Assembly (NCBI RefSeq): GCF_902364025.1
Contig: NZ_CABJCG010000015.1
Span: 1-64,000, forward strand
Direction of reading: 5' to 3'
Length of the DNA: 64,000 nucleotides
Source: Enterocloster lavalensis
GTDB lineage: Bacteria > Bacillota > Clostridia > Lachnospirales > Lachnospiraceae
The notes under the pieces: generated by a model
Seen by the model: the letters and a program-made list of their open reading frames with translations, nothing else
Told to the model about the DNA's origin: nothing
Databases searched by the model: none
Position numbers and translations under genes: made by a program
Shown: one piece after another, positions 17,025 through 24,347 of the stretch
How positions within the stretch are numbered: position 1 is the stretch's first letter
Layout: the number at the start of each line of letters is the position of its first letter

Positions 17025-18466
17025 TACTCATCCCCCTCCGCACCGCCTGCAGGCAGGCCGAAAATTCCGGCCATCGGGTCCTGCATAGCCTTATAATCCG
17101 AGTAGGTCTTGCCCTTGGCTGCTTCAATCGCCTCGTCGGAAATTGTGTTGTACATCCCCGTCTCGTCCCCAAGGGCTTTCAGTTCCTTCTGGGCTGTGGC
17201 CGCGTCTATCAGATCGCTCTGGTACGTGGACAGTATCGCCTGAGTCTTTTTCTCCGCGATATCCGCCACCTCGCTGGAATCCGGCGTCTGAAGCGGCGGG
17301 AAGTCAATGTCCAGATCATCCGGCACCACGCCCCAGGCCGACAGGGCCATGATCGGTAACAATCGCTCCATGATTGGCCGCAGCTGGTTCTCCCGCAAAC
17401 CATCTATGTAATCGTAGTAGTTGTTCATGTCACTCTCACCGGTTGCATTCATACCGGCGGGAGATCGTCCGAACAACTTGGTGACAGGCGTGCGCGCCGC
17501 GCCGGCCACATCCATCATCACCCGGTCATATACTTCCGGCAGACCGGTAAAGGTATACTGTGTATTGTGCATGACATCCCCCTTGTTGACCAGACGGGTA
17601 CCGAAATTGCTCTCAATGGCGCTCTGGGCCTGCAATGTCTGCCAGAACCGCCGCTGAGCCTCCGCATTGGTGGTGGCCAGCATCTGGTCCAGTCCATCCG
17701 TCTCCAGGTAGTTGACATTGGCCCGGAATGTCAAGGCCGCAATGTTGGAAGATACATTGTCGCGCTTGATCAGCTCGTTGTAAATCGCTTCCAGCTCCGA
17801 TTCTCCCCAGTATAACTCCGCCACCTGCTCATAATATGGCAGCTCGCGACCGGTAAAGCGCAGGACCCGGCTATGGTGGACCATGGACACAAGTGTGCCG
17901 CTATCCTCGTCTCGAATTGTATAATACTCTGGCAGCCCAAAGTCAGGATCCGCGGGATCCATCACCAACCCCAGTTCTGGATAAATCCCGCTCCACCGGT
18001 CCAGGATCTGAAGCCCCAGAAATGTGCCTGGCAGAACCAGATCCAGGTCCAGCGGCTGCGACAGATTATCCTGACCGCGAACCATGATTATCCCTGCCGC
18101 ACCGCCGTATAGCCGGCCCCAGTACATTCCCGTCAATATCGACTTGCGCAAATGCGTCCTCCGTTCCAGGCGCCGCATGGCGTCCACATACTCCGGCGCC
18201 ACATTGCTCTGCAGCGTGTACCATTTGCGCACCATATCTTCCGGGATGGTGGATATGATATTCTGAACGATCCAGTTGTCCCGGTACAGGCTGGTAAGCA
18301 GCTGGTAATTCTGGGTCATGCGGGTCAGCGGGTATTGTGTGGCCTGCATAAGATCCTGGGTCCCATAACCCAGACGTGCTATGGGATTGGAAAAGGCGTC
18401 CATCGTGGTGACGGGCGCCTGTTTCGTCTCTGCCCGCACACGGCGGGAATTTCTGCGTTTTGACAT
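17024..18466 (-). CDS. Portal protein (DUF1073 family)
   Basis: A 480-residue protein with DNWIVQNIISTIPEDMVRKW, LTGMYWGRLYGGAAGIIMVR, RVLRFTGRELPYYEQVAELY and GRSPAGMNATGESDMNNYYD, all hallmarks of DUF1073 portal proteins. Twelve copies form the ring through which DNA enters the head. It follows the large terminase and a 44-codon gene and precedes the MuF gene. Databases sometimes label this family Acb1 (anti-CBASS); I see no paired HxT/HxS phosphodiesterase motifs here, so I call it a portal only. Confidence 0.9.
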   Translation of the reverse strand: MSKRRNSRRVRAETKQAPVTTMDAFSNPIARLGYGTQDLMQATQYPLTRMTQNYQLLTSLYRDNWIVQNIISTIPEDMVRKWYTLQSNVAPEYVDAMRRLERRTHLRKSILTGMYWGRLYGGAAGIIMVRGQDNLSQPLDLDLVLPGTFLGLQILDRWSGIYPELGLVMDPADPDFGLPEYYTIRDEDSGTLVSMVHHSRVLRFTGRELPYYEQVAELYWGESELEAIYNELIKRDNVSSNIAALTFRANVNYLETDGLDQMLATTNAEAQRRFWQTLQAQSAIESNFGTRLVNKGDVMHNTQYTFTGLPEVYDRVMMDVAGAARTPVTKLFGRSPAGMNATGESDMNNYYDYIDGLRENQLRPIMERLLPIMALSAWGVVPDDLDIDFPPLQTPDSSEVADIAEKKTQAILSTYQSDLIDAATAQKELKALGDETGMYNTISDEAIEAAKGKTYSDYKAMQDPMAGIFGLPAGGAEGDE

Positions 18467-18469
18467 GAA

Positions 18470-18604
18470 TTACTTCTCCTTCCTGATGTGAGCAATAAAT
18501 TTCGCAACTCCTCCAACTACACTAGCCACCACTACCGTTGCCGGATATGCCCATACCGGAATCCCTTGTGTTTCCATCCACTTGCAGATTATGTACTCCA
18601 TCAT
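18470..18604 (-). CDS. Small phage membrane protein, 44 aa
   Basis: A short gene read directly from the sequence. ATG at 18604 overlaps the TerL stop in an ATGA arrangement, and TAA is at 18472-18470, just before the portal start. The product (MMEYIICKWMETQGIPVWAY ... FIAHIRKEK) has one hydrophobic segment (about residues 15-37) and a basic end, so it is probably a single-pass membrane protein. The function is unknown; coupling to TerL suggests it is expressed with packaging genes. Confidence 0.55.
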   Translation of the reverse strand: MMEYIICKWMETQGIPVWAYPATVVVASVVGGVAKFIAHIRKEK

Positions 18605-19941
18605 TTACCCCTTCTCCATTCAGGAATTTTTGTATACACATAGTACCTAAGGGCATCCGGTCCATGGTCCAGCTGCTTCACGGGCTTCTCCTCGCCATGC
18701 TCCTTGGCTTTATCATCCCAGACATAGGACCTCAACTCCGTGATCAGACCTGTGCACCGCTCATGCACCCGGATTTTATCTCGATAGAACATTGAGGACA
18801 CAGCCCGGATCCCATCATCCACATCGTTGTCCGCCGGCTTTACAACATATCCACGCCCACGCAGTTCGGTGATGAAACTGGCCGCCGATGGATCCGCTAT
18901 GATGTCAGCCATCAGATCAGGATTACTTCCCATGAAGTCCTCCATATCGTCGGCATACTGACTATCCGTTTTCTGCGTCTTTTCCACGTGGCTGTCCCAA
19001 CGATATTCCCGGTCCACCCAGATGACATCTCCATCGTCATAGATATCCAGGTACACGCATGGGTTCGTAGTCCCGTAGTCCAGTGCAATGGTCCGGACAC
19101 TCAGATACTCCAAACCCTTGGGCCGTGTCTCATCATTATAGATGTTCGCCTCTGTGAACATGGTATAAATAAGGCCCTCGGCAACCGCCCAGAGCCCTTT
19201 TATGTATCGTAAAAAAAAGACACCAGTGTACATGCTCCGATATCTCTTCTTGATTTCTTCTGATAGCGATAGATTGTCGTCCATCTCGAAATGCAGGTAT
19301 AGCAAACGCTTAATTTCCTGGCCCTTCTCCTGCAGTTCTCTTGCCCGCCTTCTACCAATGAATCCTATTGCTTTATCAATCCATCCAATCTTAAACCAGT
19401 GCATTGGGCCAGCCGGATTGCAGTTGAACCAGAACTTTGATCCGTCAATGGAACAGCGGCCGGTAGCCTGGTTGACAAAACTCTCCGGCATCAAAGCAAC
19501 TTCATCAAAAAAGGCTCCGGCAGCCGTTATACCTTGTACCAGCTCTTGGGAGCCCTCGTCCTTACCTCCAAAAATGTGGAAGTAATTCGTGATCCCGTTT
19601 CGTGTGACCTCCAGCATGTTGGGTGTCTCGCCGGACAGATGGTGCACGCACCGATAACCGCGGCTCCGCAGCATAACCTTCAAGTTTGTAAGCACGTTGC
19701 GCTGGAAAGAACTGATCGTCTTACCGGCCATAATGAAGTTCTGCCCATTGTATGAAGCCATTGCCCAGAAAACAAACGCCAGGGACATTGCCACCGTCTT
19801 GCCAGATCGGATGGCCCCATCTGCGATTATGCCGTCATAATCCTTGACCGGACTGTTATCCATCCACCAGTTAAGTACCTTGCGCTGCTTCTTAGAAAAT
19901 GGCTTGAACTTAAATATCGGTCGTTTCTTCCTCATCTTCAT
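18601..19941 (-). CDS. terL: Terminase large subunit
   Basis: The ATPase/nuclease motor that packages DNA. Walker A is IADGAIRSGKTVAMSLAFVF, the Walker B-like segment is AAGAFFDEVALMPESF, and the nuclease part has TIALDYGTTNPCVYLDIYDD, ADIIADPSAASFITELRGRG and a late DDGIRAVSSMFYRDKI. I place the start at ATG 19941 (MKMRKKRPIFKFKPF), which has GGAGGG 8 bases upstream, rather than the longer 19983 start inside the TerS frame. The product has 446 residues and overlaps TerS by 32 bases. Confidence 0.93.
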   Translation of the reverse strand: MKMRKKRPIFKFKPFSKKQRKVLNWWMDNSPVKDYDGIIADGAIRSGKTVAMSLAFVFWAMASYNGQNFIMAGKTISSFQRNVLTNLKVMLRSRGYRCVHHLSGETPNMLEVTRNGITNYFHIFGGKDEGSQELVQGITAAGAFFDEVALMPESFVNQATGRCSIDGSKFWFNCNPAGPMHWFKIGWIDKAIGFIGRRRARELQEKGQEIKRLLYLHFEMDDNLSLSEEIKKRYRSMYTGVFFLRYIKGLWAVAEGLIYTMFTEANIYNDETRPKGLEYLSVRTIALDYGTTNPCVYLDIYDDGDVIWVDREYRWDSHVEKTQKTDSQYADDMEDFMGSNPDLMADIIADPSAASFITELRGRGYVVKPADNDVDDGIRAVSSMFYRDKIRVHERCTGLITELRSYVWDDKAKEHGEEKPVKQLDHGPDALRYYVYTKIPEWRRGK

Positions 19942-20407
19942 CGGACCATCCCTCCTCATCCTCATCTGCCCAGTCATTTTCAATAGAGCCTTTCAACGCT
20001 TCTAAAAATCCATCATCCTCCTGCTCCTCGCCATCAACTCCCATGTTGGCCTTGGTGGCTGCCATCCGCAGCTGCTGCTCTTCCAGATCCACATCAGACT
20101 TTGAGGTCTGGCCCAATACATCCTTGATGGCCAGATACGCCTTGACATCTCCACGCATGGCCTTCTCGATCATGGCCATGGTGATGATCTCCTCGTAAGT
20201 GCTCTCGCCCCCATCAGCCATCAATATATCAGACAGGCCCTCGACCTCCACTTTCATAGTCAAGAGCCTGTTCATTGTATCTCTCATGGCGGCTTTCCTG
20301 CGCCTGGCCCTTCCAGATGCCTTGCCGCCCATAATGGCAATTTCTCGCTGTTCACTCGCTGTTCGTTCGTGAAATCCATGTCCGTTTAAGTTTTCATTGT
20401 TAGCCAA
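19910..20407 (-). CDS. terS: Terminase small subunit
   Basis: A 165-residue protein: HTH-like N-terminal region (RTASEQREIAIMGGKASGRA, then RRRKAAMRDTMNRLLTMKVE), a middle domain DVKAYLAIKDVLGQTSKSDV, and an acidic C-terminal tail ending WSDEDEEETTDI. It would recognise the packaging site and hand DNA to TerL. The apparent start is TTG at 20407 with GGAAGG about 8 bases upstream; an internal ATG cannot be excluded. Confidence 0.85.
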   Translation of the reverse strand: MANNENLNGHGFHERTASEQREIAIMGGKASGRARRRKAAMRDTMNRLLTMKVEVEGLSDILMADGGESTYEEIITMAMIEKAMRGDVKAYLAIKDVLGQTSKSDVDLEEQQLRMAATKANMGVDGEEQEDDGFLEALKGSIENDWADEDEEGWSDEDEEETTDI

Positions 20408-20461
20408 TCACCTCACCTTCCAATCTGGCTGTTTTGGGTATAGAAAAAGAGACAGCCGAAG

Positions 20462-21139
20462 CTATCCCTCTATTTGTTCTAATATGGTATTATATTGCTC
20501 CACCGTTTTAAATTCAACCTTGTCTTTATATGGATTTATATAAGCTATTCTGAAATCCACCCCCACACTATAGCATATATCTTTCAAGCACCGCCTAATA
20601 TTAGGTTGAACCCTATAACCTACATATAAGCATTGCAGATCTCCAGCCTGTAGGTCTAAAAAAGGCTTATTACCTATTGTAGAGATTCTCCACTCTTTTT
20701 CATATCTCCAACCACTCGATTTTTGATATAATATCTCTTCCAATGCATCATCACTCTCAACAAAAAGCTCTTCCCGCTTTTTAACATAGCACATTTTTCT
20801 TACATCTTTTAAAACGCCAGATGTTACAAATTCAAAGCAAACACCGTTAAAACAATTTGCATAATGTGACCACATCACCCAGTTGTTTTTTTCTTCAGCT
20901 AAAGACAATACCCTGTATTTTGAAAGCATTTCTTCATGTACACCAGACAGTTTGTGGGTATTCGCATAATAGCCAGAACCTGCATATGAAAAATATACAT
21001 TCCCAGTTTCTTCCATCGGATCATTCAGCTCTTTTACAGTTGCTAAATATAACCTTTTATTATATAGAATATCTAATAGATATTCTATATGTTCATTAAT
21101 AGCCTTGTATTTATATAGCTTATCAGGTTTTTCTTTCAT
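20462..21139 (-). CDS. DUF2971 domain protein (phage cargo gene)
   Basis: A 225-residue protein from ATG 21139 (MKEKPDKLYKYKAINEHIEY) with AAGGTG upstream; the longer frame reaching 21382 would run through the tRNA and is rejected. The N-terminal YKYK...LYLATVKELNDPMEET and the middle YRVLSLAEEKNNWVMWSHYA and CFEFVTSG are DUF2971 hallmarks. The biochemical role of this family is not established. The gene is much more AT-rich than the terminase genes and sits between terS and a terminator, typical of recently acquired cargo (moron). Confidence 0.8.
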   Translation of the reverse strand: MKEKPDKLYKYKAINEHIEYLLDILYNKRLYLATVKELNDPMEETGNVYFSYAGSGYYANTHKLSGVHEEMLSKYRVLSLAEEKNNWVMWSHYANCFNGVCFEFVTSGVLKDVRKMCYVKKREELFVESDDALEEILYQKSSGWRYEKEWRISTIGNKPFLDLQAGDLQCLYVGYRVQPNIRRCLKDICYSVGVDFRIAYINPYKDKVEFKTVEQYNTILEQIEG

Positions 21140-21184
21140 GCTTATCACCTTGCCTTTTCTTTCATCATACCTCAAAAATTGGCA

Positions 21185-21217
21185 AAAGAAAAGCCCCCAC
21201 CATAACAGCAGGGGCCT
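21185..21217 (-). terminator. Terminator downstream of the tRNA-Met gene
   Basis: On the minus strand GGCCCC and GGGGGC pair around TGCTGTTATGGT and are followed by TTTTCTTTT. It lies 34 bases past the tRNA 3' end and upstream of the DUF2971 start, so it closes the tRNA unit. Confidence 0.65.
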
Positions 21218-21250
21218 CCTGGGAGGAGAATGCCATGAAAAAGTAACCAA

Positions 21251-21324
21251 TCGCGGGAGACGGATTTGAACCGCCGGCCTCCAGGGTATGAACCTGGCGA
21301 GCTGCCAGACTGCTCCATCCCGCA
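21251..21324 (-). tRNA. tRNA-Met (anticodon CAT), phage-encoded
   Basis: Read on the minus strand, the sequence folds as a 74-base cloverleaf: acceptor GCGGGA/TCCCGC, D-arm with GAGCAGTCTGGCAGCTC, anticodon stem CCAGG/CCTGG with loop TTCATAC (anticodon CAT), and T-arm GGCGG TTCAAAT CCGTC. The D-arm closely resembles initiator tRNAs. The first base would face G72 as a weak U-G pair, so elongator versus initiator identity is uncertain. No CCA is encoded. A single tRNA beside the terminase genes is common in clostridial prophages. Confidence 0.9.
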
Positions 21325-21328
21325 TTAT

Positions 21329-21468
21329 GCCCGGTCTCCCGGGCGTGTACCTGGAAATGTCAGGGGGAGGAACCAGGTACAAGTCAGCCGGCGGGCTGTT
21401 GCACCCGGCGGCCGTGTCTTATGGGGAGGTTGGGGGCGCGGAAGCCTTTGTTTCTGTCCGGCTTCCGC
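21329..21468 (-). ncRNA. Structured leader or packaging-site candidate next to the tRNA
   Basis: Four consecutive stem-loops lie in 140 gene-free bases: 21329-21344 (GCCCGG/CCGGGC), 21346-21381 (TGTACCTGG/CCAGGTACA), 21387-21413 (9 bp, one mismatch) and 21438-21468 (GCGGAAGCC/GGCTTCCGC). Transcribed on the minus strand they would precede the tRNA. An extended -10 element TGCTATCAT lies at 21477-21469. Whether this is an RNA or a DNA site for terminase cannot be decided from sequence. Confidence 0.4.
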
Positions 21469-21513
21469 ATGATAGCATATTAGCACTTTTCAAGTGAACA
21501 TGGCCGAACATTT

Positions 21514-21966
21514 TTAAATTCCCTCAAAAAATCTATTATTTCTCATCCGACAACTGTCCTCCGTAAACTTCACCCGCCGCTTCGGAAACAACCGGTTCAT
21601 TGCCTGCGCCACCTTCCACCACGGCAGACCGTCTATGTAATACAAGCGAAACATAGTCCGCAATTCGCTCTTGGATATCCCCTCGATGTATTCTTCCGCC
21701 TGAGCCGTAAGCTCCAACAGCTCCGCTTCTTTTTCCTCTAGCAGCTTCTTGTGACGTTCAATCGCTGCCTTCTTCCGGTAATACTCCGGCCTGGGGTATC
21801 CCGTGATCTTAATGCTACCATATGTCCCATCCAGCCGGGTTCCCTTCACCGTATCCGACACGATGCCCAAGCGCCCAATCTCCTTCTCTAGCTTCTCCTT
21901 CCGGCACCGGATATCCTTAATCTCCGCTTTCATCTCGCAATGCTGAATCAGCACCTCCTTGTCCAT
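21514..21966 (-). CDS. Probable late-gene transcription regulator (sigma-like, RinA/ArpU position)
   Basis: A 150-residue protein from ATG 21966, preceded by GGGAGGTG; the GTG three codons earlier overlaps that site. The N-terminal two thirds are coiled-coil-like (IKDIRCRKEKLEKEIGRLGI, IERHKKLLEEKEAELLELTA). The C-terminus carries a sigma-region-4-like helix-turn-helix, ISKSELRTMFRLYYIDGLPW followed by WKVAQAMNRLFPKRRVKFTE. Proteins of this shape directly upstream of terS control late transcription in many Firmicute phages. That role is inferred from architecture and position. Confidence 0.72.
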   Translation of the reverse strand: MDKEVLIQHCEMKAEIKDIRCRKEKLEKEIGRLGIVSDTVKGTRLDGTYGSIKITGYPRPEYYRKKAAIERHKKLLEEKEAELLELTAQAEEYIEGISKSELRTMFRLYYIDGLPWWKVAQAMNRLFPKRRVKFTEDSCRMRNNRFFEGI

Positions 21967-22120
21967 TGGTATCACCTCCCGTCTTATGCGGATATGTACT
22001 CCTGCAGAGCCATGTTACATACAACCATCCACCGCATGTGCAACGCTCCTCACTCATTGAATACCTCTTTCCGCACCGTCTACACTCCTTATGTACATCT
22101 ATCGGTCTTACAATTTCCAT
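21917..22120 (-). CDS. Small zinc-ribbon protein, 67 aa
   Basis: ATG at 22120 gives MEIVRPIDVHKECRRCGKRY, then EERCTCGGWLYVTW. The spaced Cys pairs form a rubredoxin-like zinc knuckle. It overlaps the preceding gene by 13 bases and the regulator gene by about 50. The last about 25 residues lie in the overlap and look unstructured, so the true functional part is the first about 45 residues. The function is unknown. Confidence 0.5.
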   Translation of the reverse strand: MEIVRPIDVHKECRRCGKRYSMSEERCTCGGWLYVTWLCRSTYPHKTGGDTNGQGGADSALRDESGD

Positions 22121-22383
22121 TGGTTCACCCCTTCTGACGGCTCCCGCAACTCCGGATCCGAACACAACACCGTATAGCAGTACGCCGGCATTATAGCAGA
22201 CCAGGTATCCGGCGGCGGTTCTCGCAGCGCCTCCGCAGCTGTGGCTGCCTTGGCCCTGAGCGCCATTGCCTTGTCCGCCCGGATGGCCTTGGACTCCCTG
22301 CGCCTCATACCGGACTCCTCGCATGCTGGATGGTGGCCCGCCGGCGTCTCTGCGCCGCAAACGTCGCAATAATATTTCTCCAC
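22108..22383 (-). CDS. Small zinc-finger phage protein, 91 aa
   Basis: The best start is GTG 22383 (VEKYYCDVCGAETPAGHHPA) with GGAGG 8 bases upstream; a longer ATG frame from 22431 has no comparable site. Two Cys-x2-Cys-like elements with a following His-rich CGAETPAGHHPACEES form a probable zinc knuckle, followed by a long Arg/Ala-rich helix (RESKAIRADKAMALRAKAAT). The function is unknown. Confidence 0.55.
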   Translation of the reverse strand: MEKYYCDVCGAETPAGHHPACEESGMRRRESKAIRADKAMALRAKAATAAEALREPPPDTWSAIMPAYCYTVLCSDPELREPSEGVNQWKL

Positions 22384-22469
22384 GATCTCGCCCTCCTTCC
22401 AAAATGTCCAGCCTAATCCTGCGAAAACCATACCTCCCCGCAGGATTGGCCTGGAGAAGTGCTAATTTT

Positions 22470-22730
22470 CTATTGGTTCCGAGTCCTTCGTTTAATGCCT
22501 TGTATAGCCTGCGTTATCCCGGCTATTTCTAACTGTCTCTTGGCTTTCCTGAACACATAATCAATATTTTCTCCCTGGATTATAGTGCCGTCATCAGTGA
22601 GGTGTTTATTAGGTATCCATACATTCTGATTAGTGCCGTTGAGCGTATATCGCTTAGCCTTCCTGGTGCCGTAATTTCGTTCTATTAATTTAAGCTGTAT
22701 GCCCTTGTAGAACTGTGTTTCTGTATTCAA
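22470..22730 (-). CDS. Hypothetical phage protein, 86 aa
   Basis: An 86-residue basic protein (MNTETQFYKGIQLKLIERNY ... IKRRTRNQ) with TLNGTNQNVWIPNKHLTDDG in the middle, a pattern seen in small early phage proteins of clostridia. No Cys clusters or membrane segments. Probably nucleic-acid associated because of its charge; the function is unknown. Confidence 0.6.
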   Translation of the reverse strand: MNTETQFYKGIQLKLIERNYGTRKAKRYTLNGTNQNVWIPNKHLTDDGTIIQGENIDYVFRKAKRQLEIAGITQAIQGIKRRTRNQ

Positions 22731-22749
22731 TTATTTCCTCCACCAAATG

Positions 22750-22935
22750 TCAATTTTCCTTAACAACGAATTCCGCCGCGTTTTCCCAACACTCCCTGCA
22801 ACACTCTGGCATGCTACATTTTTCTCCTGTTTCTTCAAGGTCAAATCTACCCGGGCAAAAAGCAATCGTGTCCAACTCACACAACGACTTCAAAAATCTT
22901 TCTTTCTGCTCATGGCTATCAAAAATAATTTTCAT
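22750..22935 (-). CDS. Small Cys-rich phage protein, 61 aa
   Basis: ATG at 22935 (MKIIFDSHEQKERFLKSLCE) is preceded by GGAAGGAAATAAG and preferred over an upstream GTG. The C-terminal half has a Cys cluster, CPGRFDL...CSMPECCRECWENA, compatible with zinc binding. Similar short proteins are common among early genes of clostridial prophages. The function is unknown. Confidence 0.6.
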   Translation of the reverse strand: MKIIFDSHEQKERFLKSLCELDTIAFCPGRFDLEETGEKCSMPECCRECWENAAEFVVKEN

Positions 22936-22973
22936 CTTATTTCCTTCCTCCGTTTCTCCCGGAAATGCTAATT

Positions 22974-23141
22974 TCACAGACCAAACTTCGATTCATGCGC
23001 GGTGAAGGAAAACTTTTTCCCACATCGGCTACATGTCTGTGATACCGTTATCTTATGCGTTTTTGAATTGTATTCACTGCTTGATGGTTCCCGGAAACAA
23101 TGTCCGAACAAGCCACACATGAACTCTTTTATTTTTTTCAT
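22974..23141 (-). CDS. Small zinc-ribbon phage protein, 55 aa
   Basis: A short gene read directly: ATG 23141 to TGA 22976-22974. The product starts MKKIKEFMCGLFGHCFREPS and carries SQTCSRCGKKFSFTAHESKF, a treble-clef-like zinc ribbon also provided by the upstream CGLFGHC. A GGTTG stretch precedes the start, so the ribosome binding site is weak. The function is unknown. Confidence 0.6.
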   Translation of the reverse strand: MKKIKEFMCGLFGHCFREPSSSEYNSKTHKITVSQTCSRCGKKFSFTAHESKFGL

Positions 23142-23175
23142 TTCAACCTCCAAATGTCAGTTTTAGTGATTAACA

Positions 23176-23604
23176 CTAACTCCATTCCATCGGAGTATTT
23201 GTATCAATGCAGTCTTTTACAAGCTCTTTAAAATCCCCAAACATTGCACAATCTGGCCTACCGCAATATCCATAGCAGATATCATCGTCATAGTCTTTAA
23301 TAACATCATGGATAGATTTACAATGTTCCACATCCATCTCTCCATCGCAGTCACTTGCATAAAGGAAATCCAATATATTATCTTTATCTCCATTGTACTT
23401 TTCTGATAATCTCTGAATTTCTGTGTTGTAATCCTTAAAGAACTCTTCCCTTATTGTTCCGGTTAAAAACATACCTTTTTCAAGTTTCATGTAATGTTCC
23501 AAAATATCTGGTGCTGTCAATTCTGCAACTTTGGTTCGGAGTCTATTAAATCCACTATAGCCCAAGTCAATTGAACAGTTCTCGCTATCTATTGTCACTC
23601 CCAT
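23176..23604 (-). CDS. Hypothetical phage protein, 142 aa
   Basis: The start is ATG 23604 (MGVTIDSENCSIDLGYSGFN) with AAAGGCGG upstream. The product is acidic, with YSGFNRLRTKVAELTAPDIL, an LEKGMFLTGTIREEFFKDYN segment and a Cys-rich CYGYCGRPDCAMFGDFKELV near the end. Proteins with the IDLGYSGFNRLRTKVAEL phrase occur in many clostridial phage early regions, but no function is known to me. Confidence 0.65.
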   Translation of the reverse strand: MGVTIDSENCSIDLGYSGFNRLRTKVAELTAPDILEHYMKLEKGMFLTGTIREEFFKDYNTEIQRLSEKYNGDKDNILDFLYASDCDGEMDVEHCKSIHDVIKDYDDDICYGYCGRPDCAMFGDFKELVKDCIDTNTPMEWS

Positions 23605-23653
23605 CAATAAAACCGCCTTTCCTTAGTTATTTAAATGCTAAATTACCAAACTG

Positions 23654-23806
23654 TCAGTTTTGTTTAGCTGAAAATGCGATATTCACGCTCAATTCCTTAT
23701 CTCCAAAACAAAAAATCAAATCGACATTATCTGTATTATTTTCTGCACAATATTCCAACAAATCTGCTATATCATGCATAAATCCTTTTGAAAAATCTTT
23801 ATCCAT
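23654..23806 (-). CDS. Small hypothetical phage protein, 50 aa
   Basis: ATG at 23806 (MDKDFSKGFMHDIADLLEYC) is preceded by GGAGG at the right distance; the longer frame to 23893 lies over the neighbouring gene. The product is an acidic alpha/beta peptide ending LSVNIAFSAKQN. It overlaps the upstream zinc-ribbon gene by 8 bases, so the two are probably translationally coupled. The function is unknown. Confidence 0.55.
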   Translation of the reverse strand: MDKDFSKGFMHDIADLLEYCAENNTDNVDLIFCFGDKELSVNIAFSAKQN

Positions 23807-23951
23807 ACATACCTCCACAAGTTTTATTGTCATAGCTAGTCTTTTTTTCAGTGTTATATCCGCATGAACATGTCCAGACAATATACCAACCACCGAAGCA
23901 ACGTTTTAAAACCGATTGCATATATTTCCCGCATTTAGGACATTTTTCCAT
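23799..23951 (-). CDS. Small zinc-ribbon phage protein, 50 aa
   Basis: A short gene read directly: ATG 23951 preceded by GAGGT, TAA at 23801-23799. The product begins MEKCPKCGKYMQSVLKRCFG and continues WYIVWTCSCGYNTEKKTSYD, giving two CxxC/CxC pairs of a zinc ribbon. The function is unknown. Confidence 0.65.
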   Translation of the reverse strand: MEKCPKCGKYMQSVLKRCFGGWYIVWTCSCGYNTEKKTSYDNKTCGGMYG

Positions 23952-23977
23952 ATATTTATACCTCGAAAATGTTAATT

Positions 23978-24316
23978 TTACTGAAAATCCTTCATCTTCT
24001 GACGGACCTGTTCTCTTACGATCATCTCTATCTCACTCCGTAAAGTCTTTTCTATCACAGTCTTTACTTCCATATCGATTGCCTTTTCAACCTTTTCCTT
24101 GACGTATTCATCAAATCTCCACTGACCACTGTTTTTGCCGACAAAGCGTTCAATCTTCTGAATAATGAGCCTTTCGATATCAACCTTGTTAATCATTTCT
24201 TTCAGCATACTGGTGATCATTTCCTTCGTGATACCAAGATCATTTTTCAAAAAATTAGACACCATTTTGTAATCATCAAATTTCACTTTGATAACAGCTT
24301 CTTTTTCTGTATTCAT
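23978..24316 (-). CDS. Hypothetical phage protein with coiled-coil character, 112 aa
   Basis: ATG 24316 (MNTEKEAVIKVKFDDYKMVS) has a strong GAGGAGG site upstream. The rest is almost entirely helical and charged (IERLIIQKIERFVGKNSGQW, EKVEKAIDMEVKTVIEKTLR, SEIEMIVREQVRQKMKDFQ), suggesting an oligomeric or scaffold-like protein. No catalytic motif is visible. Confidence 0.6.
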   Translation of the reverse strand: MNTEKEAVIKVKFDDYKMVSNFLKNDLGITKEMITSMLKEMINKVDIERLIIQKIERFVGKNSGQWRFDEYVKEKVEKAIDMEVKTVIEKTLRSEIEMIVREQVRQKMKDFQ

Positions 24317-24347
24317 ACAGTTTTTCCTCCTCAAAATAACGATTCTA

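Noticed and set aside
17024..18466. Anti-CBASS Acb1 activity for the DUF1073 protein
   Set aside because: The family name is sometimes propagated to portals, but no paired HxT/HxS phosphodiesterase motifs are visible and the position is that of a portal.
21140..21382. N-terminal extension of the DUF2971 protein
   Set aside because: It would be translated from the tRNA gene and its terminator; the ATG at 21139 has a good ribosome binding site and begins the conserved domain.
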